A stretch of DNA of 64,000 nucleotides from Comamonas sp. GTDB taxonomy: Bacteria > Pseudomonadota > Gammaproteobacteria > Burkholderiales > Burkholderiaceae_C. Shown here one piece after another: positions 25,343 to 34,581 of the stretch. Positions within the stretch are counted from its first letter, which is position 1, and each line of letters opens with the position of its first letter. The stretch is taken from positions 62,001 to 126,000 of the forward strand of contig JAQVCA010000002.1 in NCBI GenBank assembly GCA_028690035.1, read 5' to 3'. The position numbers were made by a program, and so were the translations under genes. A model generated the notes under the pieces. It did no database searches. It had not been told where the DNA came from and saw nothing but the letters and a program-made list of their open reading frames with translations.

Positions 25343-27790
25343 TCAGTGTTTCACAGCCCTGCTTTTGCGTGTCAAAGCGGGCTTGGGCTCCGTGCTAGCT
25401 GCGGCAGCCAGCACCACCTCAGGCAAGCTTTCATCTACTGCAGGCAAAGGCTCTGGTAGGCGCTCCAATGCGAGCTTGAGCACCTCGTCAATCCATTTCA
25501 CAGGGACGATCTCCAAGCCTTTCTTGACGTTATCTGGTATTTCCTGCAAATCCTTGACGTTCTCTTGCGGAATCAAGACCGTCTTGATGCCACCGCGCAG
25601 GGCTGCCAACAGTTTTTCCTTGAGTCCCCCAATAGCCGTGACCTCACCGCGCAGCGTAATCTCTCCCGTCATGGCCACATCCGCGCGTACAGGAATTCCC
25701 GTCAAGGCAGACACAAAGACTGTGGCCATCGCAGCGCCCGCACTGGGGCCGTCTTTGGGAGTAGCACCATCTGGCACATGCACATGCAAGTCTCTTTTTT
25801 CAAAGACGCTGTCATCAATACCCAGAGAGCGAGCACGGCTGCGCACCACAGTGCGTGCTGCCTCCACCGACTCCTTCATGACGTCACCCAACGAGCCTGT
25901 ACGCAGAATATTGCCCTTACCAGGCATGGTGGCCGCTTCAATGGTGAGCAAATCACCCCCTACCTCGGTCCAAGCTAGACCGACCACCTGACCCACATGA
26001 TTTTGCTGCTCTGCACGCCCATAGGTGAACTTATGCACGCCTAAGTAATCGTCCAAATTTGTAGCCTTAACAATGACCTTCGGCTTGAGTTTCTTCAACT
26101 GCAATCCCTTGACCACTTTTCGACAAATCTTGGACAACTCTCGCTCCAGCGAGCGCACACCCGCCTCTCGTGTGTAGTAACGCACAATGTCGCGCAAGGC
26201 ATCGTCCTTGACTTCTAACTCGCCCTCTTGAATACCATTGTTCGCAAACTGTTTGGGTAACAAATAACGCTTGGCGATATTGACTTTTTCATCCTCGGTG
26301 TAGCCAGAAAGACGTATGACCTCCATACGATCCAGCAATGCAGAAGGAATATTCAATGAGTTCGATGTAGCAACAAACATTACGTCGCTCAAATCGAAGT
26401 CAACCTCTACGTAATGATCCCCAAACGCATGATTTTGCTCAGGATCAAGCACCTCGAGCAGCGCGCTGGAAGGGTCACCGCGAAAGTCCATGCCCAACTT
26501 ATCAATTTCGTCGAGCAAAAAAAGCGGGTTGCGTGTTTCGACTTTTTCCAGGCTTTGCAACACCTTGCCTGGCATAGCACCAATGTAAGTGCGCCGATGA
26601 CCACGAATTTCAGCTTCATCGCGCATCCCACCGAGCGCCATACGGACATACTTACGCCCTGTAGCCTTGGCAATCGACTGCCCTAGCGACGTCTTACCCA
26701 CACCCGGAGGGCCCACCAGACACAAGATGGGGGCCTTCACCTTATCCACTCGTTGCTGTACCGCTAAATATTCAAGGATGCGATCCTTGACCTTTTCTAG
26801 GCCAAAGTGATCCGCATTCAGAACTTCCTCGGCATATACCAGATCGTGCTTGATACGTGTTTTTTTGCTCCACGGCAGATTGGTCAATACATCAATGTAG
26901 TTACGCACCACAGCAGCTTCTGCTGACATAGGCGACATCATCTTGAGCTTTTTGAACTCTGCCTCTGCTTTTTTGCGTGCAGCAGCTGGCATTTTGGCGG
27001 CCTTAATTTTTTTCTCTAAGCCCTCCAAATCTGCGCCATCCTCACCTTCTCCCAATTCTTTCTGAATAGCCTTAACTTGCTCGTTCAGATAAAAATCACG
27101 TTGATTTTTCTCAATTTGCCGCTTTACACGGCCTCGGATTTTTTTATCCACATTAAGAATGTCAACTTCACGCTCAATTTGTTGCAGCAAATTTTCCAGA
27201 CGTGCATGGACATCCGATAGTGTCAATACCGTTTGCTTATGCTCCAGCTTGAATGGTAGATGTGCCGTGATCGTATCTGCCAAACGACCAGCATCCTCAA
27301 TGCTAGCGATGGAAGTCAAAATCTCCGAAGGAATTTTTTTATTCAGCTTGACGTATTGATCAAACAACTGCGAAACCGCACGACGCAGTGCCTCAACCTC
27401 GTGATCAGTATCGGCACGAGCGGCAGATTTGACCAATTGACAACGTGCCTGAAAGCAATCTTCCGTATCCAACACTTGGTGCAGCACCGCACGCTGTTGC
27501 CCTTCGACCAAGACTTTTACGGTGCCATCTGGCAACTTGAGCAACTGCAGGATGCTGGCCATGCAGCCAATGTCAAACAAATCGCTGACATCCGGCTCAT
27601 CCTTTGCAGCAGCCTTTTGCGCAACCAACAAGATGCGCCGGTCGGCTTCCATAGCCAGCTCCAGAGCTTTGATGCTCTTGGCCCGCCCCACGAACAATGG
27701 AATCACCATGTGGGGGAACACCACCACATCGCGCAAAGGTAACAAAGGGACTTCCAGCATCTCTGAAGATAGGGGCTTGGTTACAGACAT
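25343..27790 (-). CDS. lon: ATP-dependent protease Lon
   Basis: Cytosolic AAA+ serine protease for damaged and regulatory proteins. 815 residues: N-terminal substrate domain beginning [23 protein letters not shown]+ module with Walker [13 protein letters not shown] and Walker [12 protein letters not shown], and the protease domain with the Ser in DGPSAGAAM (Ser683) and the Lys in GGLKEKLL (Lys726), the Ser-Lys dyad. AAGGAG lies 5 bases before the ATG. It follows clpX after 85 bp in the conserved tig-clpP-clpX-lon order. A 38-residue Ala/Pro/Lys-rich tail extends the C-terminus. Confidence 0.97.
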   Translation of the reverse strand: MSVTKPLSSEMLEVPLLPLRDVVVFPHMVIPLFVGRAKSIKALELAMEADRRILLVAQKAAAKDEPDVSDLFDIGCMASILQLLKLPDGTVKVLVEGQQRAVLHQVLDTEDCFQARCQLVKSAARADTDHEVEALRRAVSQLFDQYVKLNKKIPSEILTSIASIEDAGRLADTITAHLPFKLEHKQTVLTLSDVHARLENLLQQIEREVDILNVDKKIRGRVKRQIEKNQRDFYLNEQVKAIQKELGEGEDGADLEGLEKKIKAAKMPAAARKKAEAEFKKLKMMSPMSAEAAVVRNYIDVLTNLPWSKKTRIKHDLVYAEEVLNADHFGLEKVKDRILEYLAVQQRVDKVKAPILCLVGPPGVGKTSLGQSIAKATGRKYVRMALGGMRDEAEIRGHRRTYIGAMPGKVLQSLEKVETRNPLFLLDEIDKLGMDFRGDPSSALLEVLDPEQNHAFGDHYVEVDFDLSDVMFVATSNSLNIPSALLDRMEVIRLSGYTEDEKVNIAKRYLLPKQFANNGIQEGELEVKDDALRDIVRYYTREAGVRSLERELSKICRKVVKGLQLKKLKPKVIVKATNLDDYLGVHKFTYGRAEQQNHVGQVVGLAWTEVGGDLLTIEAATMPGKGNILRTGSLGDVMKESVEAARTVVRSRARSLGIDDSVFEKRDLHVHVPDGATPKDGPSAGAAMATVFVSALTGIPVRADVAMTGEITLRGEVTAIGGLKEKLLAALRGGIKTVLIPQENVKDLQEIPDNVKKGLEIVPVKWIDEVLKLALERLPEPLPAVDESLPEVVLAAAASTEPKPALTRKSRAVKH

Positions 27791-27843
27791 AAAGCTCCTT
27801 AAGGCAGCAGACTTGGATCTGCTACAGCAACAACACGGACAAA

Positions 27844-27880
27844 CGTGGGTAGCAATAATTAAAAAATATAGCTACTCACG
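27844..27880 (-). repeat. Hairpin overlapping the clpX stop codon
   Basis: Inverted repeat CGTGgGTAGCaaTA / TATaGCTACtCACG with an AT-rich loop. Its right arm includes the clpX stop. The core AGCTACTCACG resembles the palindromic repeat family. It could attenuate transcription between clpX and lon (inference). Confidence 0.6.
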
Positions 27881-29150
27881 CAGACACATCAAGCGTTTTT
27901 GCCAATTCTTTATAAATCAACAAGGGGGCCTTACCCTCGGTAATAGTGGCTTCTTCGAGCACCACCTTGCTCACATCGGTCATGGTAGGCAACTCGAACA
28001 TCACGCTCAGCAAAGCCTGCTCCAAGATCGAACGCAACCCTCGGGCGCCTGTTTTGCGGGCAATAGCCTTACGTGCAATCGCTGTCAAGGCTTCAGGCAG
28101 AACTTCCAGCTCGACACCTTCCATGGCCAGCAGCTTGCTGTACTGCTTGACCAAAGCGTTCTTGGGCTCGGTCAAGATTTGCACCAAGGCATCCTCATTC
28201 AGCTCGGCCAATGCAGTCACCACAGGCATACGCCCAACCAGCTCGGGAATCAGGCCAAACTTAATCAGATCTTCCGGCTCAATATCCTGGAACCACTCAG
28301 TCAATGAGCGACTTTGCTTGCTGCGCACAGTAGCACCGAATCCAATGCCCGACGCCTCAGTACGCCCTTCGATCACTTTTTCCAAGCCTTGGAAGGCGCC
28401 ACCACAAATGAACAAGATATTGGTAGTATCCACCTGAAGAAAATCCTGATTGGGGTGCTTGCGCCCACCTTGTGGGGGCACACTGGCCATCGTGCCTTCA
28501 ATCATCTTCAGCAGTGCCTGCTGCACCCCTTCACCCGACACATCGCGCGTAATGCTGGGGTTGTCCGACTTGCGCGATATCTTGTCAATTTCGTCGATGT
28601 AAATAATGCCACGCTGGGCGCGTTCAATGTTGTACTCGCAGCTTTGCAACAACTTGCTTATGATGTTTTCCACATCCTCACCCACGTAACCAGCCTCAGT
28701 CAGCGTGGTGGCATCGGCCATTACGAAAGGCACATTTAGTTGCCGCGCTAGTGTTTGGGCCAAAAGCGTTTTACCGGAACCGGTCGGGCCAATCAGCAAA
28801 ATATTGCTTTTGGCCAATTCGACATCGTCACGAGTGGCACGTTCTTTATGGTTGAGGCGTTTGTAGTGGTTGTACACAGCAACCGACAATGTTCGCTTAG
28901 CTTGCTCTTGGCCAATGACATAGCTGTCCAGGGTGGCCTTAATTTCAGCAGGCGTAGGCAACGCGGCATCCACTTCCCGTGCTCCAGCAGTCGGCACATC
29001 GTCCCGAATGATGTCGTTGCATTGAGTGATGCACTCATCGCAAATAAACACCGAGGGGCCAGAGATCAGTTTTTTCACCTCATGCTGGCTTTTGCCACAA
29101 AAGGTGCAGTAAAAATTTTGCTGGCTGGACGTGCCTTTTTTATCGGCCAT
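27876..29150 (-). CDS. clpX: ATP-dependent Clp protease ATP-binding subunit ClpX
   Basis: AAA+ unfoldase that delivers proteins to ClpP. 424 residues: the N-terminal zinc finger has Cys pairs in [12 protein letters not shown] and FICDECI; Walker A is [12 protein letters not shown], Walker B YIDEIDKI, sensor region [11 protein letters not shown], and the ClpP-contact loop (IGF-type) is expected in SGIGFGATV. It lies between clpP and lon. Confidence 0.97.
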   Translation of the reverse strand: MADKKGTSSQQNFYCTFCGKSQHEVKKLISGPSVFICDECITQCNDIIRDDVPTAGAREVDAALPTPAEIKATLDSYVIGQEQAKRTLSVAVYNHYKRLNHKERATRDDVELAKSNILLIGPTGSGKTLLAQTLARQLNVPFVMADATTLTEAGYVGEDVENIISKLLQSCEYNIERAQRGIIYIDEIDKISRKSDNPSITRDVSGEGVQQALLKMIEGTMASVPPQGGRKHPNQDFLQVDTTNILFICGGAFQGLEKVIEGRTEASGIGFGATVRSKQSRSLTEWFQDIEPEDLIKFGLIPELVGRMPVVTALAELNEDALVQILTEPKNALVKQYSKLLAMEGVELEVLPEALTAIARKAIARKTGARGLRSILEQALLSVMFELPTMTDVSKVVLEEATITEGKAPLLIYKELAKTLDVSA

Positions 29151-29281
29151 GGGAATCGGTGCCTTGTTGACTCAAAGTTGGAAATGATAGCAAGCGCAGC
29201 AACGGTGCTTTCCTTGGCGGCAGCACCACCGCGCGTTCTGTGTACGTTTTTGGTCGATGATTGGGAGTGGCGTTGCGCCGA

Positions 29282-29893
29282 TCAGGCCGGACGTTGTGCG
29301 ATCACCTGATCGACCAATCCGTACTCTTGGGCCTCAAGTGCGGACAAAAAGTAATCGCGCTCGGTGTCGCGCTCAATACGCTCCAGCGGCTGGCCTGTGC
29401 GCTCTGCCAAAATCTTGTTCAGGCGTTCACGGGTCTTCAAGATTTCACGGGCATGGATTTCAATCTCAGTTGCCTGGCCCTGCGCACCACCCAGTGGCTG
29501 ATGAATCATGACCTGGGAGTTGGGTAGTGCGTAGCGCTTGCCTTTGGCTCCAGCCGACAGCAAAAAAGCACCCATGCTCGCCGCCATACCGCAGCACAGG
29601 GTCGATACGTCGGGCTTGATGAAGTTCATGGTGTCAAAAATTGCCATGCCAGCACTGACCGAACCACCAGGGCTATTGATGTAGAAGGAAATATCCTTTT
29701 CCGGATTTTCACTCTCCAAAAAGAGCAGCTGGGCCACCACCAGATTGGCTGTTTGGTCGTTGACCGGGCCAACCAAGAAAATCACACGCTCTTTCAGCAG
29801 ACGCGAGTAGATGTCGTAGGAGCGCTCTCCCCGGCCAGACTGCTCAATGACCATGGGAATCATGCCCAAACCCTGTGTATCCAATGCGCTCAT
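29282..29893 (-). CDS. clpP: ATP-dependent Clp protease proteolytic subunit
   Basis: Serine peptidase chamber of ClpXP. 203 residues with the catalytic Ser in [13 protein letters not shown], His in [12 protein letters not shown], and the Asp expected in the TERDYFLSA segment near the C-terminus. It is 131 bp from clpX and 135 bp from tig. Confidence 0.97.
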   Translation of the reverse strand: MSALDTQGLGMIPMVIEQSGRGERSYDIYSRLLKERVIFLVGPVNDQTANLVVAQLLFLESENPEKDISFYINSPGGSVSAGMAIFDTMNFIKPDVSTLCCGMAASMGAFLLSAGAKGKRYALPNSQVMIHQPLGGAQGQATEIEIHAREILKTRERLNKILAERTGQPLERIERDTERDYFLSALEAQEYGLVDQVIAQRPA

Positions 29894-29937
29894 TTTTTCT
29901 CCAAACTTGCTACGAAGCAGTAGTCAGCAAATGAAAT

Positions 29938-29965
29938 GGGGCCTGTGCCTGAAAGCACAAGCCCC
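29938..29965 (-). promoter_or_regulatory. Hairpin between tig and clpP
   Basis: On the minus strand GGGGCTTGTGC-TTTCAG-GCACAGGCCCC, with a G-T pair in the stem, followed by ATTTC rather than a true U-run. A weak terminator, attenuator or processing stem that could uncouple tig from clpP levels. Confidence 0.5.
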
Positions 29966-30028
29966 CTATCCAGGCTTGGCAGTCGCTGTAACGGCAAAAG
30001 TCACAGCCCTGCGCCTGTGCTATTTGCT

Positions 30029-31339
30029 TCAGGCTTGCCCCATCAGCTCTTCAAAGGAAACCTGTTTCTCGTTAACCTTGGCCCGGTTCAGCACAAACTC
30101 AGTCACGTTGTTTTCAACCACTACGGCCTCAACGTCTGCCAGACGCTGACGGTTGCCGAAGTACCAACGTACCACTTCTTCGGGCTTCTCGTACGAGGCT
30201 GCCAGCTCATCCACATGGGCCTTGAGCTGTTCAGGCGTGGCTTCCAAATTATTGGCTTTGACCAGTTCGGCGACCACCAAACCGAGGCGTACGCGACGCT
30301 CTGCCTGGGGCAGGAAGATATCTTGGGGAATATCGGCCTTATCAGCATCAGGGATACCGCGCTGCTTCAAGTCAGCACGTGCTGCCTGCAGCAGACGCTG
30401 CACTTCAGACTGCACCACCACTTGGGGCAGATCCAACTCAGCAGCCGCAACCAGTGCATCCATGACCGCCTGTTTGTTGCGTGACTGCAGTCGGAATTTG
30501 ACTTCACGTTCCAGATTTTTGCGGATATCGGCGCGCAATGCCTCAACGGTGCCATCGGCGATACCCAGGGACTTCACCAGGGCTTCATCAACTTCAGGCA
30601 GATTGGCGGCTTCGATATTCTTAACGGTCACCAAGAAATCAGCTGTCTTGCCCGCCACATCTTTGCCGTGGTAATCCTCGGGAAAAGCCAGGGGGAACGT
30701 CTTGGACTCCCCCACCTTCATGCCACGAACTGCGTCCTCAAACTCCTTGAGCATCTGGCCTTCGCCCACCAGAAACTGGAAATCGTCCGCCTTGCCTCCG
30801 GCAAAGGGCTCACCGTCGATTTTGCCCTCAAAGTCCACTGTCACGCGATCACCGTCCACAGCGGCCTCAGCGGCTGCGCGCTGGGCAAAGGTACGACGCT
30901 GTTTACGCAGGATGTCCAGGGTCTTGTCGATGGCGGCATCGTCCACGTCGGCAGACAACTTATCCACTTCGGCTGCAGACAGATCACCAATTTTGACTTC
31001 GGGGAAAACTTCAAAAACAGCGTCAAAGTCGGCAAAGCCTTCTGCAGCACCTTCTTTTTCAGAAATACGCGGCTGGCCAGCAACGCGCAGATCGGCCTCT
31101 TGCACCGCCTGGGCGAAGGCTTCGGAAACCTTATCGTTCATGACCTCGTACTGCACCGAGTAACCATAACGCTGGGCCACGACGCTCATAGGCACCTTGC
31201 CAGGACGAAATCCATCCATCTTTACGGTACGCGCAACTTGTTTCAGGCGCGTTTCAACTTCGGATTGGATAGCGGCCAAGGGCAAGCTGAGCGTGATTTT
31301 GCGCTCCAGCTTTTCGAGGGTTTCAACGGTTACAGCCAT
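30029..31339 (-). CDS. tig: Trigger factor
   Basis: Ribosome-associated chaperone with peptidyl-prolyl isomerase activity. 436 residues: the ribosome-binding signature is GFRPGKVPMSVVAQRYG (about 44-60), the FKBP-type PPIase domain around GDRVTVDFEGKIDGEPFAGG, and a long helical C-terminal arm. It begins the tig-clpP-clpX-lon run and lies directly downstream of tRNA-Leu(TAG). Confidence 0.97.
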   Translation of the reverse strand: MAVTVETLEKLERKITLSLPLAAIQSEVETRLKQVARTVKMDGFRPGKVPMSVVAQRYGYSVQYEVMNDKVSEAFAQAVQEADLRVAGQPRISEKEGAAEGFADFDAVFEVFPEVKIGDLSAAEVDKLSADVDDAAIDKTLDILRKQRRTFAQRAAAEAAVDGDRVTVDFEGKIDGEPFAGGKADDFQFLVGEGQMLKEFEDAVRGMKVGESKTFPLAFPEDYHGKDVAGKTADFLVTVKNIEAANLPEVDEALVKSLGIADGTVEALRADIRKNLEREVKFRLQSRNKQAVMDALVAAAELDLPQVVVQSEVQRLLQAARADLKQRGIPDADKADIPQDIFLPQAERRVRLGLVVAELVKANNLEATPEQLKAHVDELAASYEKPEEVVRWYFGNRQRLADVEAVVVENNVTEFVLNRAKVNEKQVSFEELMGQA

Positions 31340-31419
31340 GATGAATCCTAAAACGGGAAGGAAAGTGAGTCATGCCGGCTGCAGTACAAGCCCGCACCAG
31401 CATGTGCAAAGTCTGTGTG

Positions 31420-31506
31420 TGGTGCGCGGAGGGGGACTCGAACCCCCACACCATTGCTGGCGTCAGGACCTAAACCTGGTGCGTCTACCAATTTCGCCAC
31501 CCGCGC
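31420..31506 (-). tRNA. tRNA-Leu (anticodon TAG)
   Basis: 87 nt with CCA: acceptor GCGCGGG/TCCGCGC, anticodon loop TTTAGGT with TAG, long variable arm. It is 80 bp upstream of tig on the same strand, an arrangement common in beta-proteobacteria. Confidence 0.96.
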
Positions 31507-31685
31507 TACGGAACCACATGAAAGGAAGACGTTGCATCTTCCGCCCATGTGCAATAGGTCAACCGGGGATTTTAACCATGAAAACATGGCTCAACTTGAA
31601 AGTCGCTGCATCATTTTTGGTGAGCAGGTCAAACTGCAGCGACATTCTGATCGACCCTGCACCACACAGAAAAAGCACTCCGCCC

Positions 31686-32576
31686 ATGGCAGGCGACAAT
31701 GCCATCGTGAATACCCCTATCCCTGCTCCGCTGGCAGCCCAAGCGCTGGCCAACAGCCATTACGAGAACTTTCCTGTGGCCTCTTGGCTGTGTCCAGCAC
31801 AGCTGCGGCCGCCGATTGCGGCCATCTACGCCTTTGCACGCACCGCAGACGACCTGGCCGATGAGGGCACACACAGCCCTGCCCAGCGCTTGGCCGATCT
31901 GGCCCTGTACCGCCAGGATTTGCATGCCTGTGCCCAGGGCCAGACGAGCAGTGGCCGCTGGCCCATGGTCTTTGCGGCCTTGGAGCCAGCCATCGCCCAG
32001 CACCGCCTGCCCGTGGCACTGCTCGATGCCCTACTCAGCGCGTTCATCCAAGACGTGGAAAAAACCCGCGATGGCGCAGGGTACGCCACGCGCGCCGAGC
32101 TGCTGGATTATTGCAGCCGCTCGGCCAACCCCGTGGGACGTTTGCTGTTGCACCTGTATGGCATCGACGATGCCCAGGCTCTGGAACACAGCGACGCCAT
32201 TTGCACGGCACTGCAGCTCATTAACTTCTGGCAAGACCTGAGCGAAGACCTGCCACGCGGGCGCTATTACCTGACCGATGCCGACTGCCAGCGCTTTGGC
32301 GTCACACGCGCCGACCTGCTGCGCGGCGTAGTGCGCCCAGAAATTCAAAATTTGCTAGCTGACAGCGCAGGGTGGGCAAGGCTTTGCATGCAAAAAGGCT
32401 TGAAATTGGTACACACCATCCCAGGCCGCATGGGTTGGGAGCTGCGCCTGGTCGTGCAAGGCGGGCTGCGCACCCTGGAACACGTCCAGGCCCTGCAGGG
32501 CGCCAATCTGCACACGCGGGTGACGCTGAGCGTGCGCGACGCCCCCGTCGTGTTGTGGCGAGCTATTTTTATGTGA
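31686..32576 (+). CDS. hpnC: Squalene synthase-like protein HpnC (hydroxysqualene synthase)
   Basis: In the HpnCDE route HpnC converts presqualene diphosphate into hydroxysqualene. 296 residues from MAGDNAIVNTPIPAPL; an upstream-extended frame overlaps tRNA-Leu antisense and is rejected. The two Asp-rich motifs are present: TADDLADEG (about 53-61) and LINFWQDLSEDLPRGRYYL (about 177-195). The 3' end and the following DNA (32563-32630) contain degraded palindromic repeat sequence, so the last residues (VVLWRAIFM) may be repeat-derived. Confidence 0.9.
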   Translation: MAGDNAIVNTPIPAPLAAQALANSHYENFPVASWLCPAQLRPPIAAIYAFARTADDLADEGTHSPAQRLADLALYRQDLHACAQGQTSSGRWPMVFAALEPAIAQHRLPVALLDALLSAFIQDVEKTRDGAGYATRAELLDYCSRSANPVGRLLLHLYGIDDAQALEHSDAICTALQLINFWQDLSEDLPRGRYYLTDADCQRFGVTRADLLRGVVRPEIQNLLADSAGWARLCMQKGLKLVHTIPGRMGWELRLVVQGGLRTLEHVQALQGANLHTRVTLSVRDAPVVLWRAIFM

Positions 32577-32928
32577 GCTATAACCGCTTATTCAGCAAGG
32601 CTAAAGCGCCAATTTTCTTTATATTTATCGCTGCGGCACGGGCCCTGCGGCTCACAGCGTAACGTCAACCCACGGATTGCCTAGTTTCTAGGCACGATGA
32701 CGCCAACCCAAACAAAACAACAACTTACAAAAACAAAACAGAAACAATCCACAGTTATCCACATAGTTTTGCAACGATTTCGTGGATAAACCTAGGGTTC
32801 TCCCCAAGCGCTCTTTCCCTGCGCAACAAACGCATGCGGGCACCGATAATCCTGCGCCACGTCTGTTGATTTTGGCCACTCTGACCGCCCGGTTGCTCTG
32901 ACGCCGGTTCACCCTTCATTTCTCTGCT
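32577..32928. other. 352-bp gap between hpnC and the DUF3334-like gene
   Basis: It holds a decayed palindromic repeat (to about 32630), a TGCCTAG-TTT-CTAGGCA hairpin (32678-32694), an A/C-rich stretch, and a cluster of DnaA-box-like sequences (32755-32789). No protein-like open frame is seen. Confidence 0.7.
32755..32789. promoter_or_regulatory. Pair of consensus-like DnaA boxes
   Basis: TTATCCACA at 32755-32763 matches the DnaA consensus exactly. TTATCCACG occurs on the opposite strand at 32781-32789, 17 bp away, and a weaker AATCCACA sits just upstream (32746-32753). The spacing and AT-rich flank suggest DnaA binding. I do not call this an origin, since no dnaA, dnaN or rpmH gene is nearby. 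Confidence 0.6.
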
Positions 32929-33633
32929 ATGGACACACACCACACCACCGACATTCTGGGCACCAACGATTTGCTGATCAGCCTGTGCAGCGCCGTCACC
33001 CGCGTGCTGAGCGTGGCTACCAACAGCCAAGTGCAGTACTCGGCTGTGGTGCAGCGCATTAAAAAGACCTATCTCAAGCCCGACATTGGCTGCTTCGTGC
33101 TGTTCGATGGCGGCTTCTCCGGGCTGGTCATCATCAACTTTTCGGCCGAGGCGGCCATGGAGCTGTACCGCTCCTACCTGCTGAACATGGGCCTGAGCAA
33201 AGACGATCTGGCCAGCTCGCACACCTCGGATGAGGTGAGTAACGTTATGGGCGAGCTGATGAACCAGGTGGTGGGCGACTTCACCGGCAAAGTGCGCCGT
33301 GAAATGCAAACCCACATCACCCAGAACCAGCCCAAGATGCTGGTTCTGACCAAACAGGTGCAGCTGAGCGTGGATGCCAATTTGGACAACCCCGAAGCGC
33401 GGCGCGTGACCTTCTACACCGCAGGGGGCAACATCTTTTACTTGGAGCTGGCCGTCGATAGCACCGAGTTCATCAAGCTGCGCGACTTTGACACCGAACA
33501 ACTCGACCCCGATGCCATCATGGCCCAGACCAATCGGGCCAATGCCACCATCCCCCCCAGCCACAGCAGCAGCAGTGACCAAAACAGCGGTGAAGACGAG
33601 ACCGCCGCCCTGCTCAAATCCCTGGGCATGTAA
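32929..33633 (+). CDS. DUF3334-family protein, CheX-like fold suspected
   Basis: 234 residues, cytosolic. The middle has SDEVSNVMGELMNQVVGDFT, resembling the E-x(2)-N-x(2)-G pattern of CheC/CheX chemotaxis phosphatases. The N-terminus is ordinary and the C-terminus is Ser-rich and acidic, ending AALLKSLGM. I assign DUF3334 from memory of the family, not by search. It separates hpnC from hpnD, is preceded by DnaA-like boxes, and is on the same strand as its neighbours. Confidence 0.7.
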   Translation: MDTHHTTDILGTNDLLISLCSAVTRVLSVATNSQVQYSAVVQRIKKTYLKPDIGCFVLFDGGFSGLVIINFSAEAAMELYRSYLLNMGLSKDDLASSHTSDEVSNVMGELMNQVVGDFTGKVRREMQTHITQNQPKMLVLTKQVQLSVDANLDNPEARRVTFYTAGGNIFYLELAVDSTEFIKLRDFDTEQLDPDAIMAQTNRANATIPPSHSSSSDQNSGEDETAALLKSLGM

Positions 33634-33722
33634 ATGCCGCACCGCCGCTTGCGTGGCCTCGTGCCTCCAACCTCCCGTTCTGGGGGCTAGGCCGTGCCGG
33701 GCATGGGACAATGGGCCCGCCT

Positions 33723-34574
33723 ATGACGACCCCGACCACTCCGCAAACGTACGTTCAGCAAAAAGCTGCTGCCTCGGGCAGCAGTTTTTATTACGCCTTT
33801 TTGTTTTTGCCCGCCCCCAAGCGCGCGGCCATCACCGCCTTCTATGCGTTTTGCCGTGAGGTGGACGACGTCGTCGATGACATGCGCGACGCCGAGGTGG
33901 CAGCGCGCACGCTGGCCTGGTGGCGCCAGGAAGTGACCCAGGCCTTTGCTGGACAACCCAGCCACCCGGTGCTGCAGGCGCTGTTGCCCCACGCCAGCAC
34001 GTATGGCATCCAGGCTGCGCAGCTGCACGCCATCATCGATGGCTGCCAAATGGATCTGGAGTACACCCGCTACCAAGACTATGCGGGGCTGCAGCGCTAC
34101 TGCCACTTGGTGGCCGGTGTGGTGGGCGAGGTGGCGGCCCGCATTTTTGGCCAGACCCAAGAGGCCACCACGCACTACGCACACGCCCTGGGCCAGGCTT
34201 TGCAGCTGACCAACATCCTGCGCGATGTGGGCGAAGATGCCCAGCGCGGGCGCATCTACCTGCCCATCGAAGAGCTGCAGCGCTTTGACGTCAAGGCCAG
34301 CGACGTCATGCACAGCCAGTATTCCGAGCGCTTTACGGCCCTCATGCGCTTTCAGGCACAGCGGGCGCACCAGCTGTACGACCAGGCACTGGCGCTGCTG
34401 CCCGCCGAGGACAAGCGCGCGCAAAAACCAGGGCTGATGATGGCCAGCATCTACCGCACCCTGCTGCGCGAGATCGAGGCCAGCGATTTTCAGGTGCTGC
34501 ACCAGCGCATAGCCTTGACGCCGCTGCGCAAATTCTGGCTGGCCTGGAAGATGCAGGCCCTGGGCCGGATGTGA
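33723..34574 (+). CDS. hpnD: Presqualene diphosphate synthase HpnD
   Basis: Joins two farnesyl diphosphates into presqualene diphosphate, the first step of bacterial squalene synthesis by HpnCDE. 283 residues from MTTPTTPQTYV; an ATG 12 bp upstream is also possible. Asp motifs: FCREVDDVVDDMRD (about 45-58) and LTNILRDVGEDAQRGRIYLP. Further signature QMDLEYTRYQDYAGLQRYCH. It is 7 bp before hpnE. Confidence 0.95.
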   Translation: MTTPTTPQTYVQQKAAASGSSFYYAFLFLPAPKRAAITAFYAFCREVDDVVDDMRDAEVAARTLAWWRQEVTQAFAGQPSHPVLQALLPHASTYGIQAAQLHAIIDGCQMDLEYTRYQDYAGLQRYCHLVAGVVGEVAARIFGQTQEATTHYAHALGQALQLTNILRDVGEDAQRGRIYLPIEELQRFDVKASDVMHSQYSERFTALMRFQAQRAHQLYDQALALLPAEDKRAQKPGLMMASIYRTLLREIEASDFQVLHQRIALTPLRKFWLAWKMQALGRM

Positions 34575-34581
34575 GCCGCGC

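Noticed and set aside
22300-29000. Lower-GC stretch (bpt to clpX) as a foreign island
   Set aside because: The genes are core (bpt, tRNAs, lon, clpX, clpP, tig) in conserved order, so a composition shift alone does not support transfer.
31197-31685. Extended hpnC frame beginning inside tig
   Set aside because: The extra residues are antisense to tig and tRNA-Leu; HpnC homology starts after 31686.
32746-32790. DnaA boxes as a replication origin
   Set aside because: There are only two or three boxes and no dnaA, dnaN, rpmH or gidA nearby; a regulatory or titration site is more likely.
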